Source of the DNA: Actinomycetes bacterium | GTDB lineage: Bacteria; Actinomycetota; Acidimicrobiia; Acidimicrobiales; SZUA-35 | Reading direction: 5' to 3' | DNA: 64,000 nt | Assembly (NCBI GenBank): GCA_024280015.1 | Contig: JAJRQY010000133.1 | Location: forward strand, 57,968 to 121,967 | Shown: positions 1-8,778 of the stretch, piece after piece | Position numbering within the stretch: position 1 is the first letter of the stretch | Layout: every line of letters starts with the position of its first letter | Program-made: the position numbers and the translations under genes | Notes under the pieces: generated by a model | Told to the model about the DNA's origin: nothing | The model's input: only the letters and a program-made list of their open reading frames with translations | Databases searched by the model: none

Positions 1-624
1 AAGATCTGGATCGAAGGTAGTAAACGACAAGCGAGCCTTCTTCGTTGCCCTCGACGTCGTGGTCGGACCGAGGATCTTCTCGAACAGTTCCAGAGTTGAG
101 GTGTGGATGTGCTTGACCATCCCTGCGCCGATGATCACCGTCTGTTCGTCCACGAACGGACGGATCTGACCCAACTGGTATTCGAGCAAGGCCAACGTCT
201 TGGGAATCTTGATCAGCACCGTCCCGATTCGATCTTCGGTGTCGCCTTCAGAACTGACCGCGCCACCCTCTTCTTCAGCATCCTCATCATCACCATCACC
301 AAAGGGCAGATCGGTGCTTGGAAGACACAAGAGTGAAGCAGGATCGATGTTGTTGGCGGCAAGGTTCTGTAGGGCAGCCTGGTGCGCCAGGAACGAGTCA
401 GACCAGGATGTCGGTTCGCTGTCAGCCAAGGCGCAAGCCAAGGCGCCGAAGCTGTCATTGATGATGAGCAGTGAGCCTGTTGGACCGCCAATCTCAGCCA
501 GGTGGTTCAGGAGGTATTCATCAGCAGCATCCCAGGCCTGGAGGTTGTGTCGAACCGGGAAACGCTCAAGGGTAAAGGTGCCCTGGGGGCTAGAGAAGGT
601 GTTCTGATCAAGCTGATTGTTCAC
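1..624 (-). CDS. rlmG: 23S rRNA (guanine-N2)-methyltransferase RlmG, N-terminal part (runs off the left edge)
   Basis: On the minus strand an open frame starts at a GTG (624-622) and stays open to base 1, so only about 208 N-terminal codons are present. The product contains LQAWDAADEYLLNHL near the N-terminus, then LLIINDSFGALACALA, VLIKIPKTLALLEYQL and the run HTSTLELFEKILGPTTT. From memory these closely match the non-catalytic N-terminal half of E. coli RlmG, which methylates G1835 of 23S rRNA. The SAM-binding C-terminal half should lie to the left of the window. An Asp/Glu-rich insertion (DGDDEDAEEEGG, around residues 110-120) is not typical. It follows the TetR gene on the same strand after 28 bases. 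The family call is secure; the exact target base is known from E. coli only. Confidence 0.85.
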   Translation of the reverse strand, partial: MNNQLDQNTFSSPQGTFTLERFPVRHNLQAWDAADEYLLNHLAEIGGPTGSLLIINDSFGALACALADSEPTSWSDSFLAHQAALQNLAANNIDPASLLCLPSTDLPFGDGDDEDAEEEGGAVSSEGDTEDRIGTVLIKIPKTLALLEYQLGQIRPFVDEQTVIIGAGMVKHIHTSTLELFEKILGPTTTSRATKKARLSFTTFDPDL

Positions 625-652
625 GGTGGTTGACCATAACTGGCGCTACTGC

Positions 653-1225
653 TCAGGAAGCGGGTCCGGCAAGCAACATCTCGGCCATCTGATTGAGATA
701 GGCCTTGCCTGGGTTGGCCAGATACTTGTCGTTCGGCATTGCCGCTTGGAGTTGGAAATGGCCGAGATAGCTGGCCACTGCTAGTCGGGCCTGGCGTTTT
801 GCCTTCGCTGGAGTGAATCCGAGCTCGACAAAAAGATCGGCGACGAACTCCACTCTGGCCAGCGTGATTCGTTGCAGGATTGGGCCAACGACCGGGTCGT
901 TTGCTTGCGCTGCCAAACCGACATCAATCGGTCCGTGTTGTTGGTCAGTGACGATGAGTGAGAGCAGTGAAATGAGACGTTGGCGAGGATCGTTGACTTC
1001 TCGGAGCTGGCGAATGATCTCCAGCGTTCCCTTCTCTTCCCACACAAGAAGGGCGGCTTCAATGGCCTCACCTCGATCAGCAAAGTGCCAATAGAAGCTT
1101 CCCTTGGTGACACCCAACTCTCTTGCTAGGCCCTCGATGGAGACGCTGCCTACTCCACCATGAGCAATTGCCCCGAGGACCGCCATTGTCCAGTCTGTCG
1201 CCGTTCGTCGAGGGGCCATGGCCAT
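653..1225 (-). CDS. TetR/AcrR family transcriptional regulator
   Basis: A 190-residue protein with the TetR DNA-binding helix-turn-helix at about residues 25-55 (SIEGLARELGVTKGSFYWHFADRGE). This is followed by an all-helical ligand/dimerisation domain with no close family signature that I recognise. Such proteins repress transcription as dimers until a small ligand binds. It lies 78 bases downstream of the cytochrome P450 gene on the same strand and just upstream of rlmG. The P450 is a plausible target, but no clear operator is visible. The ligand is unknown. Confidence 0.85.
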   Translation of the reverse strand: MAMAPRRTATDWTMAVLGAIAHGGVGSVSIEGLARELGVTKGSFYWHFADRGEAIEAALLVWEEKGTLEIIRQLREVNDPRQRLISLLSLIVTDQQHGPIDVGLAAQANDPVVGPILQRITLARVEFVADLFVELGFTPAKAKRQARLAVASYLGHFQLQAAMPNDKYLANPGKAYLNQMAEMLLAGPAS

Positions 1226-1303
1226 ACGCTAACCTACGGCGCCGCTGACGCGATCGAGCCGTGATCGAGCCATGGTCAAGCCAGCAGGAGAGACCGGGAA
1301 TCT

Positions 1304-2560
1304 TCAGGCCGGAGTGAAGTTGGCAGGTAAGTGTTTGATTCCGTGGATGAAACTCGATGCGAGCTGTACCGGGTCACCAGTCGCCTCGATATCGGGGAGG
1401 CGATCAAACAGGTGACGGAACATGACGGTTATCTCGCGGCGGGCAAGGTGGGCACCGAGACAGAAGTGAGGCCCTGGGCCACCGAATCCCAGATGTTGAT
1501 TGGGTTCTCGCAACACATCAAAGTCATACGGACGCTCAAAGACGTCCTCATCCCGGTTGGCGGCCAGGTAGTTCATGAAAAGCTTGTCGCCTGCCTTGAT
1601 TTGCTGTCCACCAAGTTCGGTGTCGGTCAAAGCCGTTCGCCTCATGTAGGTCACCGGTGAAGCAAGCCGGACGATCTCTTCCACTGCGGTGCCAGCAACA
1701 CCCTCGAAGTCGTTGGTCCAAAGCGCCCGCTGGTCCGGATTCTTGGTCAAGTAGGTCAATCCCCAACTGATGGCGTTGCGAGTGGTCTCGTTTCCGGCCA
1801 CTACTAACAAGATGAAGAAGCTGGCCACATCAGCATGGCTTAGCTTCTCACCGTCAACTTCGGCGTTCACCAGGATGGTGGTGAGGTCATCGTCGTTCTT
1901 GCCCTCTTTCGATTTTGCTACCTCGGTCATGAGCGCAGCCAGATCTCCGCCAGCGGTCAGAATCGCAGTCAGAATGTCAGCGTCAGGAGCAACAAACTCG
2001 GGATCGCCTGCACCAAGGATGATGTTCGTGTTGTCAAACACCATCTGGGTCTCGGACTCGGGGATTCCCATCAGGTCACAAACAATGCGAAGTGGTAGGC
2101 GGGCGGCGACATCAGTAACGAAATCACACTCACCTCGTTCAGCAAGCTCGTCGATGATGAGTTCGGCCTGAACCTCCACAGAGTCCTCCAGCTTCTTCAT
2201 CATCCGCGGGGTGAAGCCGGGGGCAACCAACCTTCGAAGACGAGCGTGGCGCGGATTGTCCATGGCGATCATGGAACCGAAGAATTCGTTGAACTCCGGG
2301 GGGCTATCGATGGCAGTCACACCGGCGGCGGAGGAGTAGATCTCCGCGTGCTTGGACACTTCCAGAATCTGGTCATAGCGGGTCACGATCCAACCGCCTT
2401 GGCCTTGGGGAAGGGGTACTCCAGGATCGGGTTTTGGTTCCTGGATGTACATCAGGCCGCGAGAGCGGATGGTGGCCAAATCAGCGTCAATCTCCGCCAT
2501 TGGTCGTACCCAGAACTGACCATGGAGGGGATTGCGAAGGCCTACGAATTCATGCGACAT
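1304..2560 (-). CDS. cytochrome P450 (actinobacterial soluble type)
   Basis: A 418-residue P450 of normal length for soluble bacterial enzymes. The I-helix oxygen-binding motif reads AGNETTR (about residues 256-262), the K-helix ExxR is EEIVR, and the heme-binding loop is FGGPGPHFCLGAH with the ligand cysteine near residue 367. The overall style (NPRHARLRRLVAPGFTPRMM in the C-helix region) resembles the CYP124/125/142-like group that hydroxylates sterol or branched-lipid side chains in actinobacteria. The substrate is not determined by sequence. No ferredoxin or reductase gene is adjacent, so electron partners must come from elsewhere. A TetR regulator follows on the same strand. Confidence 0.93.
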   Translation of the reverse strand: MSHEFVGLRNPLHGQFWVRPMAEIDADLATIRSRGLMYIQEPKPDPGVPLPQGQGGWIVTRYDQILEVSKHAEIYSSAAGVTAIDSPPEFNEFFGSMIAMDNPRHARLRRLVAPGFTPRMMKKLEDSVEVQAELIIDELAERGECDFVTDVAARLPLRIVCDLMGIPESETQMVFDNTNIILGAGDPEFVAPDADILTAILTAGGDLAALMTEVAKSKEGKNDDDLTTILVNAEVDGEKLSHADVASFFILLVVAGNETTRNAISWGLTYLTKNPDQRALWTNDFEGVAGTAVEEIVRLASPVTYMRRTALTDTELGGQQIKAGDKLFMNYLAANRDEDVFERPYDFDVLREPNQHLGFGGPGPHFCLGAHLARREITVMFRHLFDRLPDIEATGDPVQLASSFIHGIKHLPANFTPA

Positions 2561-2716
2561 GGTTTCTCCAGCGATGCTTCGGTGTTCTTCATGGTCTCAA
2601 GCGATAGAAGAACACCGCAACATTGGCCGCCGAGCGGACCATTTGGCAAACTGCGACCAAAAATGATCGTTACCCGACCAGCTCAGTGCTAGTCGGGCAA
2701 CGTCGAACATGATCAG

Positions 2717-3316
2717 CTAGCCAGCAAGGAGAGCTTCCACGCCCTCGGTCAAACCATCAAGGCCAATGGCCCCGTTGTGGGTGGTTGTTGTACCGTCATC
2801 ATTAATGAAAACGACTGCTGGCTGAGAGCCAATGCCATAGGCGAGCCAGACCCCACCCGTGGTGTCGATGGCATGCTCAAAACCATCTACTCCACCAGTG
2901 GCAACGAACGATTCATAGGAAGCATCGTCACCCTTGCCTGCGACACCAATCACGGTGACGTCGGATCCGTACTTTGCTTGCACCTCTGCGACCGCAGGGG
3001 CTTCACGTTGACAAGTAGGTCACCACGGAGCCCAGAACCAGAGCACGACATCTTTCCCCTGCAGGGCACCAAAGTCGATCTGGTCACCGCTAATGGTGGC
3101 CAAGACCTCAGTCGAGCGAGCCTGAGGAGCTTCCTCGGTTGGTGCCGCAGAGTCGTCGGTTGGTGCTGCAGAGTCGTCGGTGCCCTGGGTCGTCAACGGA
3201 GCATCGGTACCCGGCTCTGCAGTCTGCGGATCGGAACCACATGCGCCGGCCACAAGAGCAGCAGCCATCAGAAGGCCAAGAGCCTTCAGTGATGTCTTGG
3301 GTGGTGGAAAGTTCAT
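2717..3316 (-). CDS. DsbE/DsbF (TlpA)-like thioredoxin-fold lipoprotein, putative selenoprotein (in-frame TGA at the active site)
   Basis: Two segments in the same minus-strand frame are separated by a single TGA at 3022-3020. Read through, they form one protein of about 199 residues. It starts with a lipoprotein signal (hydrophobic stretch, then AGAC near residue 26) and a Thr/Ala/Glu-rich linker, followed by a complete thioredoxin fold. VVLWFWAPW-TGA-PTCQREAP places the TGA (codon 99) exactly at the first cysteine of CxxC. After it come VTVIGVAGKGDD and the cis-proline loop SQPAVVF. The best family match I recall is mycobacterial DsbE/Mpt53 and DsbF, extracytoplasmic disulfide oxidoreductases. 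A GGUC-loop hairpin sits 27 nt after the TGA. Selenocysteine (UPTC) is the favoured reading. Alternatives are a TGC/TGT-to-TGA nonsense mutation or a sequence error. Nothing else in the gene looks decayed. Confidence 0.75.
2977..3019 (-). promoter_or_regulatory. candidate bacterial SECIS hairpin downstream of the in-frame TGA
   Basis: Numbering RNA bases after the UGA, CUGC (+23 to +26) pairs with GCAG (+31 to +34) and closes a four-base loop GGUC (2993-2990). Two further C-G pairs follow past a bulged A. A lower helix CUUG/CAAG (+5 to +8 with +40 to +43) can close the structure. The loop sequence resembles that of the E. coli fdhF SECIS. A guanosine in the first loop position, about 16-37 nt from the UGA, is the usual requirement for SelB binding. 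The structure is read by eye, not folded by computation. Confidence 0.6.
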
Positions 3317-3439
3317 GGATGAAACACTAGCCCTTCAGGTCTGGCAAGCAGACGCGCCTCTTCTTATGATCTTCTGAACTCACGGGAAGCACGTATCATT
3401 CCCGAAGACTGCAGGTTCCTCTCCGGAGAACTCTTCACG

Positions 3440-5215
3440 CTAGATGGATGTCGAGGACTCCGATTTTACCGGCCGCAAAACAAGCAGCCGGTCACCAACC
3501 GTTCGATCAAAGGAAGCGGTGGGCGCAACATCTCCTTCGATAGCAGCAATAACGAGATCATCAGCTCGCCGTTCGGTTCCAGCAATGGTGTGAAAGGTTC
3601 CCCCGGTCTGCAGGGCGCTGGTCGCCTTCTTGTCGAGCTCATCGGTTCGGAAGACACCACGAATGGCCATGGCCGAACTCACTCCGGCTCCTTCCATCCC
3701 TCGCCCGACACCCAAGGAGTACACATTGGCTCGCCCAACGAGTGGACCAAGACTGGACACGACGGCAGTGGCCAACTCAGTGCGATCAGTCAGAACCAGG
3801 ACGGTACGTATGCCAAGTGCTTCTGCTGCTTCTTCAACGTCTTCGTTCTGTAGCTCGCCCCAAAACACCAGCAAGGCTCGTTCTTGGGCACGTTCTCGTT
3901 CACGAACCTGGTCGGTAAACAACATGATTGGCACGCCGCCGTCTTGTAACTGCTCAGCCAGCCGCAAGTGCCATGGTTCGGCTCCAACGATAGCCACGGC
4001 CCGCTGGGGTGGTCGAGCAACCTTGAGGAAGCGAGCGGCCGGAACAGCAGCAAAGCCGTAGAACACCACGGTTAGCACGATCACTGAGAAGGTGATGGAG
4101 ACAATGGGTCCAGGTTCTTGTCCCTTGTGCTCAATTTCCAAAGCGAACACCGCTGACACAGCAGCAGCCACGATGCCTCGGGGGGCGACGAAGGCCAGCA
4201 TGGCCCGCTCGCGAATGGTCAGGGCCGAATGAAAAGTGGATGCGGCAACAGCGAGCGGCCGGGCGACGAGGATAAGGACCAGGGTGAGGATGACCGCCCT
4301 GGGGAAGACCTCGGCCATCTCGTCCAGGTCAACTCGAGCCCCCAAGATCATGAACAAGCCACCAAGAACCAGCAGGCTTAGCTCTTCTTCGAACTCTCGA
4401 ATGTGGCGCGACGGGGCACGACGCTGGTTAGCCAGCACCAAGCCGAGGGCGGTGGTGGCCATCAGCCCAGCTTCAGGGGCGACCGTGTTGGCAAGGGCAA
4501 AGGCACCGATGGCGGTAGCCAACGCGACGGGGTTGTGGAGGTGGTCGGGCACCCAGTGGTTTCCGAGGGCCCAAGCCAAGGCAAAGCCGAGACCGCCACC
4601 AACAATGGCGCCAGCTCCCAAGGTCAAGGCAATGGAGACAGCAACCCTCCCAGGGCTTGCTCCTTCGAGTAAGGCATCGAGGGTGACCACTCCGAGGGTG
4701 GCGCCAATGGGGTCGATGACGATGCCTTCCCAACGCAGGACCTCGGCTACCGATGGGCGGGGTTTTGCTAGTCGAAGTAGTGGCTGAACAACGGTTGGGC
4801 CCGACACAACGAGGAGGGCACCGATGAGGGCGGCAGTGGCGCGACGTAGCTCGAAGAGTTGCCAAGCGGTTACTCCGGCAATAACCCAGGTGATCAGGGC
4901 ACCAATACTGACGAGGCGGCCAACGACGCTTTGCACGCCACCGACCTTGTCAAAGCGCAGGCCAAGACCACCTTCAAACAACAAGATGCCAACGCCGAGC
5001 GAGACGAGGGGAAAGAGCACGTCGCCAAACTGTTCATCGGGGTTGAGGATCCCGAGCACCGGACCAGCGATGACTCCAGCCGGAAGTAGAAGCAAAATGG
5101 AGGGAATTTTGAGCCGAGGGGCCAGCCACAAGCAGGCCATGCCAACCCCAACAATGACCGCAACGGCGCTAGTCACCGATAGGGATTCAAAAGCAAGAAT
5201 CAATGAACTGGCCAT
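3440..5215 (-). CDS. CPA-family Na+(K+)/H+ antiporter with C-terminal nucleotide-binding-like domain
   Basis: A 591-residue integral membrane protein. Residues 1 to about 400 hold roughly a dozen hydrophobic segments, including LLLPAGVIAGPVLG, GVGILLFEGGLGL, ALLVVSGPTVVQPLL and FVAPRGIVAAAVSAVFAL, patterns typical of NhaP-type CPA1 exchangers. The C-terminal 190 residues begin with RAVAIVGAEPWHLRLAEQL and read as a TrkA-N/RCK-like Rossmann domain that probably regulates transport through nucleotide binding. It should exchange monovalent cations for protons at the cytoplasmic membrane. The ion selectivity cannot be told. It stands alone between the thioredoxin-fold gene and a lipoprotein gene, all on the minus strand. 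Confidence 0.88.
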   Translation of the reverse strand: MASSLILAFESLSVTSAVAVIVGVGMACLWLAPRLKIPSILLLLPAGVIAGPVLGILNPDEQFGDVLFPLVSLGVGILLFEGGLGLRFDKVGGVQSVVGRLVSIGALITWVIAGVTAWQLFELRRATAALIGALLVVSGPTVVQPLLRLAKPRPSVAEVLRWEGIVIDPIGATLGVVTLDALLEGASPGRVAVSIALTLGAGAIVGGGLGFALAWALGNHWVPDHLHNPVALATAIGAFALANTVAPEAGLMATTALGLVLANQRRAPSRHIREFEEELSLLVLGGLFMILGARVDLDEMAEVFPRAVILTLVLILVARPLAVAASTFHSALTIRERAMLAFVAPRGIVAAAVSAVFALEIEHKGQEPGPIVSITFSVIVLTVVFYGFAAVPAARFLKVARPPQRAVAIVGAEPWHLRLAEQLQDGGVPIMLFTDQVRERERAQERALLVFWGELQNEDVEEAAEALGIRTVLVLTDRTELATAVVSSLGPLVGRANVYSLGVGRGMEGAGVSSAMAIRGVFRTDELDKKATSALQTGGTFHTIAGTERRADDLVIAAIEGDVAPTASFDRTVGDRLLVLRPVKSESSTSI

Positions 5216-5329
5216 GGGAAGTGAACCTTAGGCCACCGATTAACGAATCAGTTGTCTCGCTTGATGGCTATTGCCCAGATTGACGCACTCAGCTTCTGGC
5301 CCAGGGTTTCATGCCTGCGATTCGCAGGC

Positions 5330-5827
5330 CTATTTGCAGACCTCATCAGCGACAACACTGGTGAGGGCAACAAGGGTGGAAGGACCAGCCTTCTCTCCAT
5401 ATTGACCCTCGCGTAGAAACTGGATATTGGCAGCGAAGTTGTCGAGAGTCTCTCGAGATGTTCCAAAGAGTCCCTCGATGTCTTGGACCGGCCGCAGGCC
5501 TTCGATTGCCTCATCGACCGCATCGAGATCAATGGCAAGGACGTCCATCATCTCTTGGTCAGTGATCTGGGGAATGACTCCCGTGACATTGCGCAGCACC
5601 GCGAGGTGCTCTTCCATGGTCGCACAATCAAGATCGCTTGTGCTGCCTGAATCAGATGTGTCGTCACTACTTTCAGCCTGGCCGGATGCAACCGATGTGC
5701 TCTGTTCGGGCGAGGCTGGTGAGGAATCCTCTGACCCCGATGAGCAAGCCGCCATCAGGAGTGTGAGCACTATGAGGCTGCTGGCAGCCCGGACTAGTGC
5801 GCGTGTTGGTCTGGTCGGATGGTGCAT
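5330..5827 (-). CDS. hypothetical lipoprotein
   Basis: A 165-residue protein with a clear lipoprotein signal: basic N-terminus, hydrophobic segment, then LMAAC with the lipidated cysteine near residue 28. A Ser/Glu/Asp-rich linker to about residue 65 precedes a small helical domain (MEEHLAVLRNVTGVIPQITDQE onward). Two cysteines, near residue 69 and the penultimate position, could form a disulfide outside the membrane. I do not recognise the family. It is divergently placed from nothing and has about 100 bases of non-coding DNA on either side. Confidence 0.65.
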   Translation of the reverse strand: MHHPTRPTRALVRAASSLIVLTLLMAACSSGSEDSSPASPEQSTSVASGQAESSDDTSDSGSTSDLDCATMEEHLAVLRNVTGVIPQITDQEMMDVLAIDLDAVDEAIEGLRPVQDIEGLFGTSRETLDNFAANIQFLREGQYGEKAGPSTLVALTSVVADEVCK

Positions 5828-5968
5828 GATCGTTCCCTCTTCGATATTGCCCGATGTCTTTTCAGTACCTATCGGTCACATTGCTAGAAGCATGAGCAAC
5901 AGGAGGCAGACAAACAGAACTGGACCCGGCGTCAGTGATTCTCGATGTTCTTCGTCCGGGGTTGGCCC

Positions 5969-6607
5969 TTAGTCGTTTGGTTCATGAGGGAGGAATCCAG
6001 CAGCGAGGGAAGCGAGTTGGAACAGGCGGTCCGACCGGTCGGAATGACCGTCAAGCTTGGTGCGCATCTCGACGCCGACAACTAGTGAGAAGATGAGGTC
6101 GGCAATATCACTAGCTGGTAGGGCCGAACCAAAGGGAAGCGATGCCGTTGCTTCTCGAATCTTGGCTTCGACAAAGCCCAACCAAGGGTTGGTCGCCACC
6201 ACAATCCCCTCGCGGAGAGTAGGGCTAGCCGTTACTCCGCCAAGCATCTCGGCCAAGACCTCCATGTGTCCGGAAGCACGGTCTTCGACATACAAGTCAG
6301 CAACCGTCTTCAGTACTGTTTGTGGGTCACTGACCCCTTTGAGTGCCTCCTTGTATCGTTCAAGTCGGGCATCACTGCTGCGGTGTAGAGCGCGGACAAG
6401 AAGGTTCTCAACATTGTCGAAGTGGTAGTAGATGCTGGCCTGGTTGCAGTTGGCCCTACCAGCGATGCTGCGAGTTGTCGCTCCCCCAAGCCCGTCCTCT
6501 TTCAGGGTGGCGAATGCTGCGTCCATCAGCTCGACCTTTGTCCGGTCAGGGTCGCCTCCTCGGCCGCGGGTTCTGCCCTTCGGTTTGATCGTTAGCGTAT
6601 TGGTCAT
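5969..6607 (-). CDS. TetR/AcrR family transcriptional regulator
   Basis: A 212-residue TetR protein. A basic N-terminal arm (KPKGRTRGRGGDPDRTKVELM) precedes the helix-turn-helix ATTRSIAGRANCNQASIYYHFDN at about residues 42-64. The C-terminal domain has no signature I know. It is transcribed divergently from the TSUP transporter gene at 6774, with 166 bases between them that hold an inverted repeat. Control of that transporter is therefore a reasonable inference. Confidence 0.85.
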   Translation of the reverse strand: MTNTLTIKPKGRTRGRGGDPDRTKVELMDAAFATLKEDGLGGATTRSIAGRANCNQASIYYHFDNVENLLVRALHRSSDARLERYKEALKGVSDPQTVLKTVADLYVEDRASGHMEVLAEMLGGVTASPTLREGIVVATNPWLGFVEAKIREATASLPFGSALPASDIADLIFSLVVGVEMRTKLDGHSDRSDRLFQLASLAAGFLPHEPND

Positions 6608-6666
6608 CAGGTTGAGGGTAGAAGACCACCCAATCGAAGGTCAAGCGTTTGTTTCAATAACTTTTC

Positions 6667-6687
6667 GAGTTGACAAGAATCCAACTC
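6667..6687. promoter_or_regulatory. inverted repeat, candidate operator between TetR and TSUP genes
   Basis: GAGTTG and CAACTC form perfect 6-base arms around a 9-base spacer, in the gap between two divergent genes. A promoter-like pair for the TSUP gene, TTGGCT (6716-6721) and TGTATT (6739-6744) with a 17-base spacer, lies downstream. The assignment to the TetR protein rests on position only. Confidence 0.35.
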
Positions 6688-6773
6688 ATGGCAGACCAGG
6701 ACATTGCGCATTGCTTTGGCTTCAACATGTCTTCTACTTGTATTACTAGCACTGAGGGCGGTAGATTCCTTCG

Positions 6774-7502
6774 ATGGAGCTGGTCATCATCGGAGCTGTT
6801 GCCGTTGCCACCTCAATCCTCAGTGCGTTGGCTGGTCTCGGCGGAGGCGTCATCCTTCTCGTGGTTCTACTCCAACTCTTCGCCCCCACCGTTGCCATCC
6901 CAATCCATGGTGGTATCCAGCTGGTCTCTAACGGCTCTCGGGCAGCATTCCTTCGTCAAGACATCAACTGGCGAGCGGTTGGATGGTCCTCACTACTCCT
7001 TTTCCCCGCCAGCATGCTCGGTGTTGCCGTCGCAACCTCGATGCCCGAACGGACCACTCAATTGATCATTGGAGTCTTTGTGCTCGTCGTCGCCTGGAGG
7101 CCAGGGCTCTTGAAATGGCGCGGCGCTGACACCCTGCCCGATCAAGCACTGGTCGGGATCGGTGCGGCCTCCGGGTTTCTCAACACCACAATCAGCGTCA
7201 GTGGACCAATGACCTCACCCTTCTTCAAGGCCGTGACCGCAAGCCACGCCGCCTATGTCGCCACTGCTGGTGCATCCCAAGTACTGGCTCATGCCTCGAA
7301 AGTCGCTGCTTTCAGCCTGGACGACTTCGCCATTACCGACCACCTTGCCATCATTGCCACTGGGGCCATCGGGGTGACTGTCGGTAGCTGGATTGGGACC
7401 CGGCTCCTTGGACGAGTCGGCGAACAGCATCTTGATCTCCTCTTCAAGGGAGTACTCACCGTGATGGCCATCCGCCTCATCAGCCAATCACTTCTGTCCT
7501 AA
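6774..7502 (+). CDS. TSUP family (TauE/SafE) membrane transporter
   Basis: A 242-residue protein with about seven or eight hydrophobic segments. It begins with the family's typical ELVIIGAVAVATSILSALAGLGGGVILLVVLL and has a second half-repeat around GAASGFLNTTISVSGPMTSPF. TSUP proteins move small anions such as sulfite, sulfoacetate or other organic sulfur compounds across the cytoplasmic membrane. The substrate cannot be read from sequence. It is divergent from a TetR gene that may control it. Confidence 0.85.
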   Translation: MELVIIGAVAVATSILSALAGLGGGVILLVVLLQLFAPTVAIPIHGGIQLVSNGSRAAFLRQDINWRAVGWSSLLLFPASMLGVAVATSMPERTTQLIIGVFVLVVAWRPGLLKWRGADTLPDQALVGIGAASGFLNTTISVSGPMTSPFFKAVTASHAAYVATAGASQVLAHASKVAAFSLDDFAITDHLAIIATGAIGVTVGSWIGTRLLGRVGEQHLDLLFKGVLTVMAIRLISQSLLS

Positions 7503-7573
7503 CTGTCGGACTCAGCGGTAGGTGAGCAAAGCACGACACAGAACCGCCTGGTGACAACAGGTACGATCTTGTT

Positions 7574-7996
7574 GTGGCCACAGAAATCATCAATCAGGCC
7601 CATGGTGACTACAAGCTCAGTACCGATCCAGCAGCGGTCGATGTTGCCGCGGTGCACGCCTTTCTTTCAACGCACGCCTACTGGGCAAGATCCAGGTCTC
7701 CAGAGGTGGTCCAGCAGGCGATCACGAATAGTGCACTAGTGGCTGGCGCCTACGACATTGACGGCAACCTCGTTGCCTTTGCCCGGATGGTCACCGACCT
7801 GGCAACCTTCGCTTGGCTCTGCGATGTGTTCGTTGTGGAAGCTCATCGGGGTGCCGGTCTCGGCGTTGCCATTGTTGAACTGCTCGTTTACCACCCGAGC
7901 TTGGCTGGCATGAAACAACAGATTCTCGCCACCCGTGACGCCCACAGTCTGTACGCCAAGTTCGGCTACGAGCCACTGGCGGAACCAGAAAAATGA
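7574..7996 (+). CDS. GNAT family N-acetyltransferase
   Basis: A 140-residue single-domain acetyltransferase starting at a GTG. It carries VAFARMVTDLATFAWLCDVFVVEAHRG, then the acetyl-CoA-binding loop RGAGLGVAIVELL, and ends with DAHSLYAKFGYEPL, the usual final strand-helix-strand of the family. The acceptor is unknown. The compact form resembles YjdJ/ElaA-type GNATs. It stands alone, 70 bases after the TSUP gene. Confidence 0.85.
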   Translation: MATEIINQAHGDYKLSTDPAAVDVAAVHAFLSTHAYWARSRSPEVVQQAITNSALVAGAYDIDGNLVAFARMVTDLATFAWLCDVFVVEAHRGAGLGVAIVELLVYHPSLAGMKQQILATRDAHSLYAKFGYEPLAEPEK

Positions 7997-8054
7997 ATGG
8001 TTCGTCGGATCAAGCCCCAGAGCTAGAACCGCTGGTGTCCTTAGCCGGGGGGAA

Positions 8055-8462
8055 CTAGAGCTGGTCCGGCAAGGTGATCTGAATTTCGTCAATGTCCGCC
8101 CTGAAGTCCTTACTGTTGTTGGTCACAAAGCGGTCTGCCCCCGCTTTCACACCAGTGGCAAGGTGGATAGCGTCGGCCGCACACAAGCCGTACTTGGCCC
8201 CGAGGGCGACGGCTAACTTGGCCGTCGCTTGATCAACGGGAAGTAGATCCAGCCGGGCCAGCAGTGGCGTGATGGCCAAGAGCTGTTGCTCATCCTGGGT
8301 GCGAACCGGCTTCGTCAGAAGCTCAGGCAAAAGAACCACCGATCCAATGCCAACCGACTCGCTGGCTGCCTCCCTCTCCAGGAACAGCTCACGAACCCTT
8401 AGACCAAGAGGATGATCATCAATGGCGGCATAGATCAAGACGTCGGCATCGAAGCAGTCCAT
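8055..8462 (-). CDS. vapC: VapC-type PIN-domain ribonuclease toxin
   Basis: A 135-residue PIN domain. The first acidic residue is in FDADVLIYAA (Asp6), another in the LLPELLTKP helix, and a third in CAADAIHLAT (near residue 96). The final motif reads TNNSKDF, where TND..DF is more common. PIN toxins cleave RNA, often tRNA or rRNA, in a Mg2+-dependent manner. It follows the antitoxin gene with no gap on the minus strand, a standard vapBC layout. Confidence 0.85.
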   Translation of the reverse strand: MDCFDADVLIYAAIDDHPLGLRVRELFLEREAASESVGIGSVVLLPELLTKPVRTQDEQQLLAITPLLARLDLLPVDQATAKLAVALGAKYGLCAADAIHLATGVKAGADRFVTNNSKDFRADIDEIQITLPDQL

Positions 8463-8759
8463 CTACCTTCCGGTCCGTCCAGAGCGACTAGAAGCAACCT
8501 CTTGAAGAAGTTGCTCTCCATCCTTGGGGCTGAGCATTGCTGACCCGTGCAAGGGTTGACGGGAATCGGTATTTAGCATGTCCGAAAGCTTGTCAATCAC
8601 GGCGTCGGTGTCCGCGGTCCGGCGGGTTCGCAAGGTGTCAGGTCGCACGATCACCGCAACCGGACGACCGTGGCGAGTCAGGGTTACCTCGTCACCATCT
8701 TCGATCATCTCCAAGATTCGGGGTAGTTCTGCACGAGCCTGGGTAACCGGTATTGACAT
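8463..8759 (-). CDS. vapB: VapB/Phd-type antitoxin
   Basis: About 98 residues when started at the ATG at 8759 (MSIPVTQARAELPRIL). A longer in-frame start at 8864 would run through the operator and is rejected. The N-terminal half is a Phd/YefM-type DNA-binding fold (TQARAELPRILEMIEDGDEVTLTRHGRPVAVIV). The C-terminal tail should wrap the toxin. Antitoxins of this type bind an operator upstream of their own gene, and a perfect inverted repeat is present at 8779-8792. Confidence 0.82.
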   Translation of the reverse strand: MSIPVTQARAELPRILEMIEDGDEVTLTRHGRPVAVIVRPDTLRTRRTADTDAVIDKLSDMLNTDSRQPLHGSAMLSPKDGEQLLQEVASSRSGRTGR

Positions 8760-8778
8760 AACCATAATGACCACTACT

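Noticed and set aside
4236..4787. 183-residue plus-strand open frame
   Set aside because: Antisense to the Na+/H+ antiporter; Arg/Ala/Thr-rich shadow composition.
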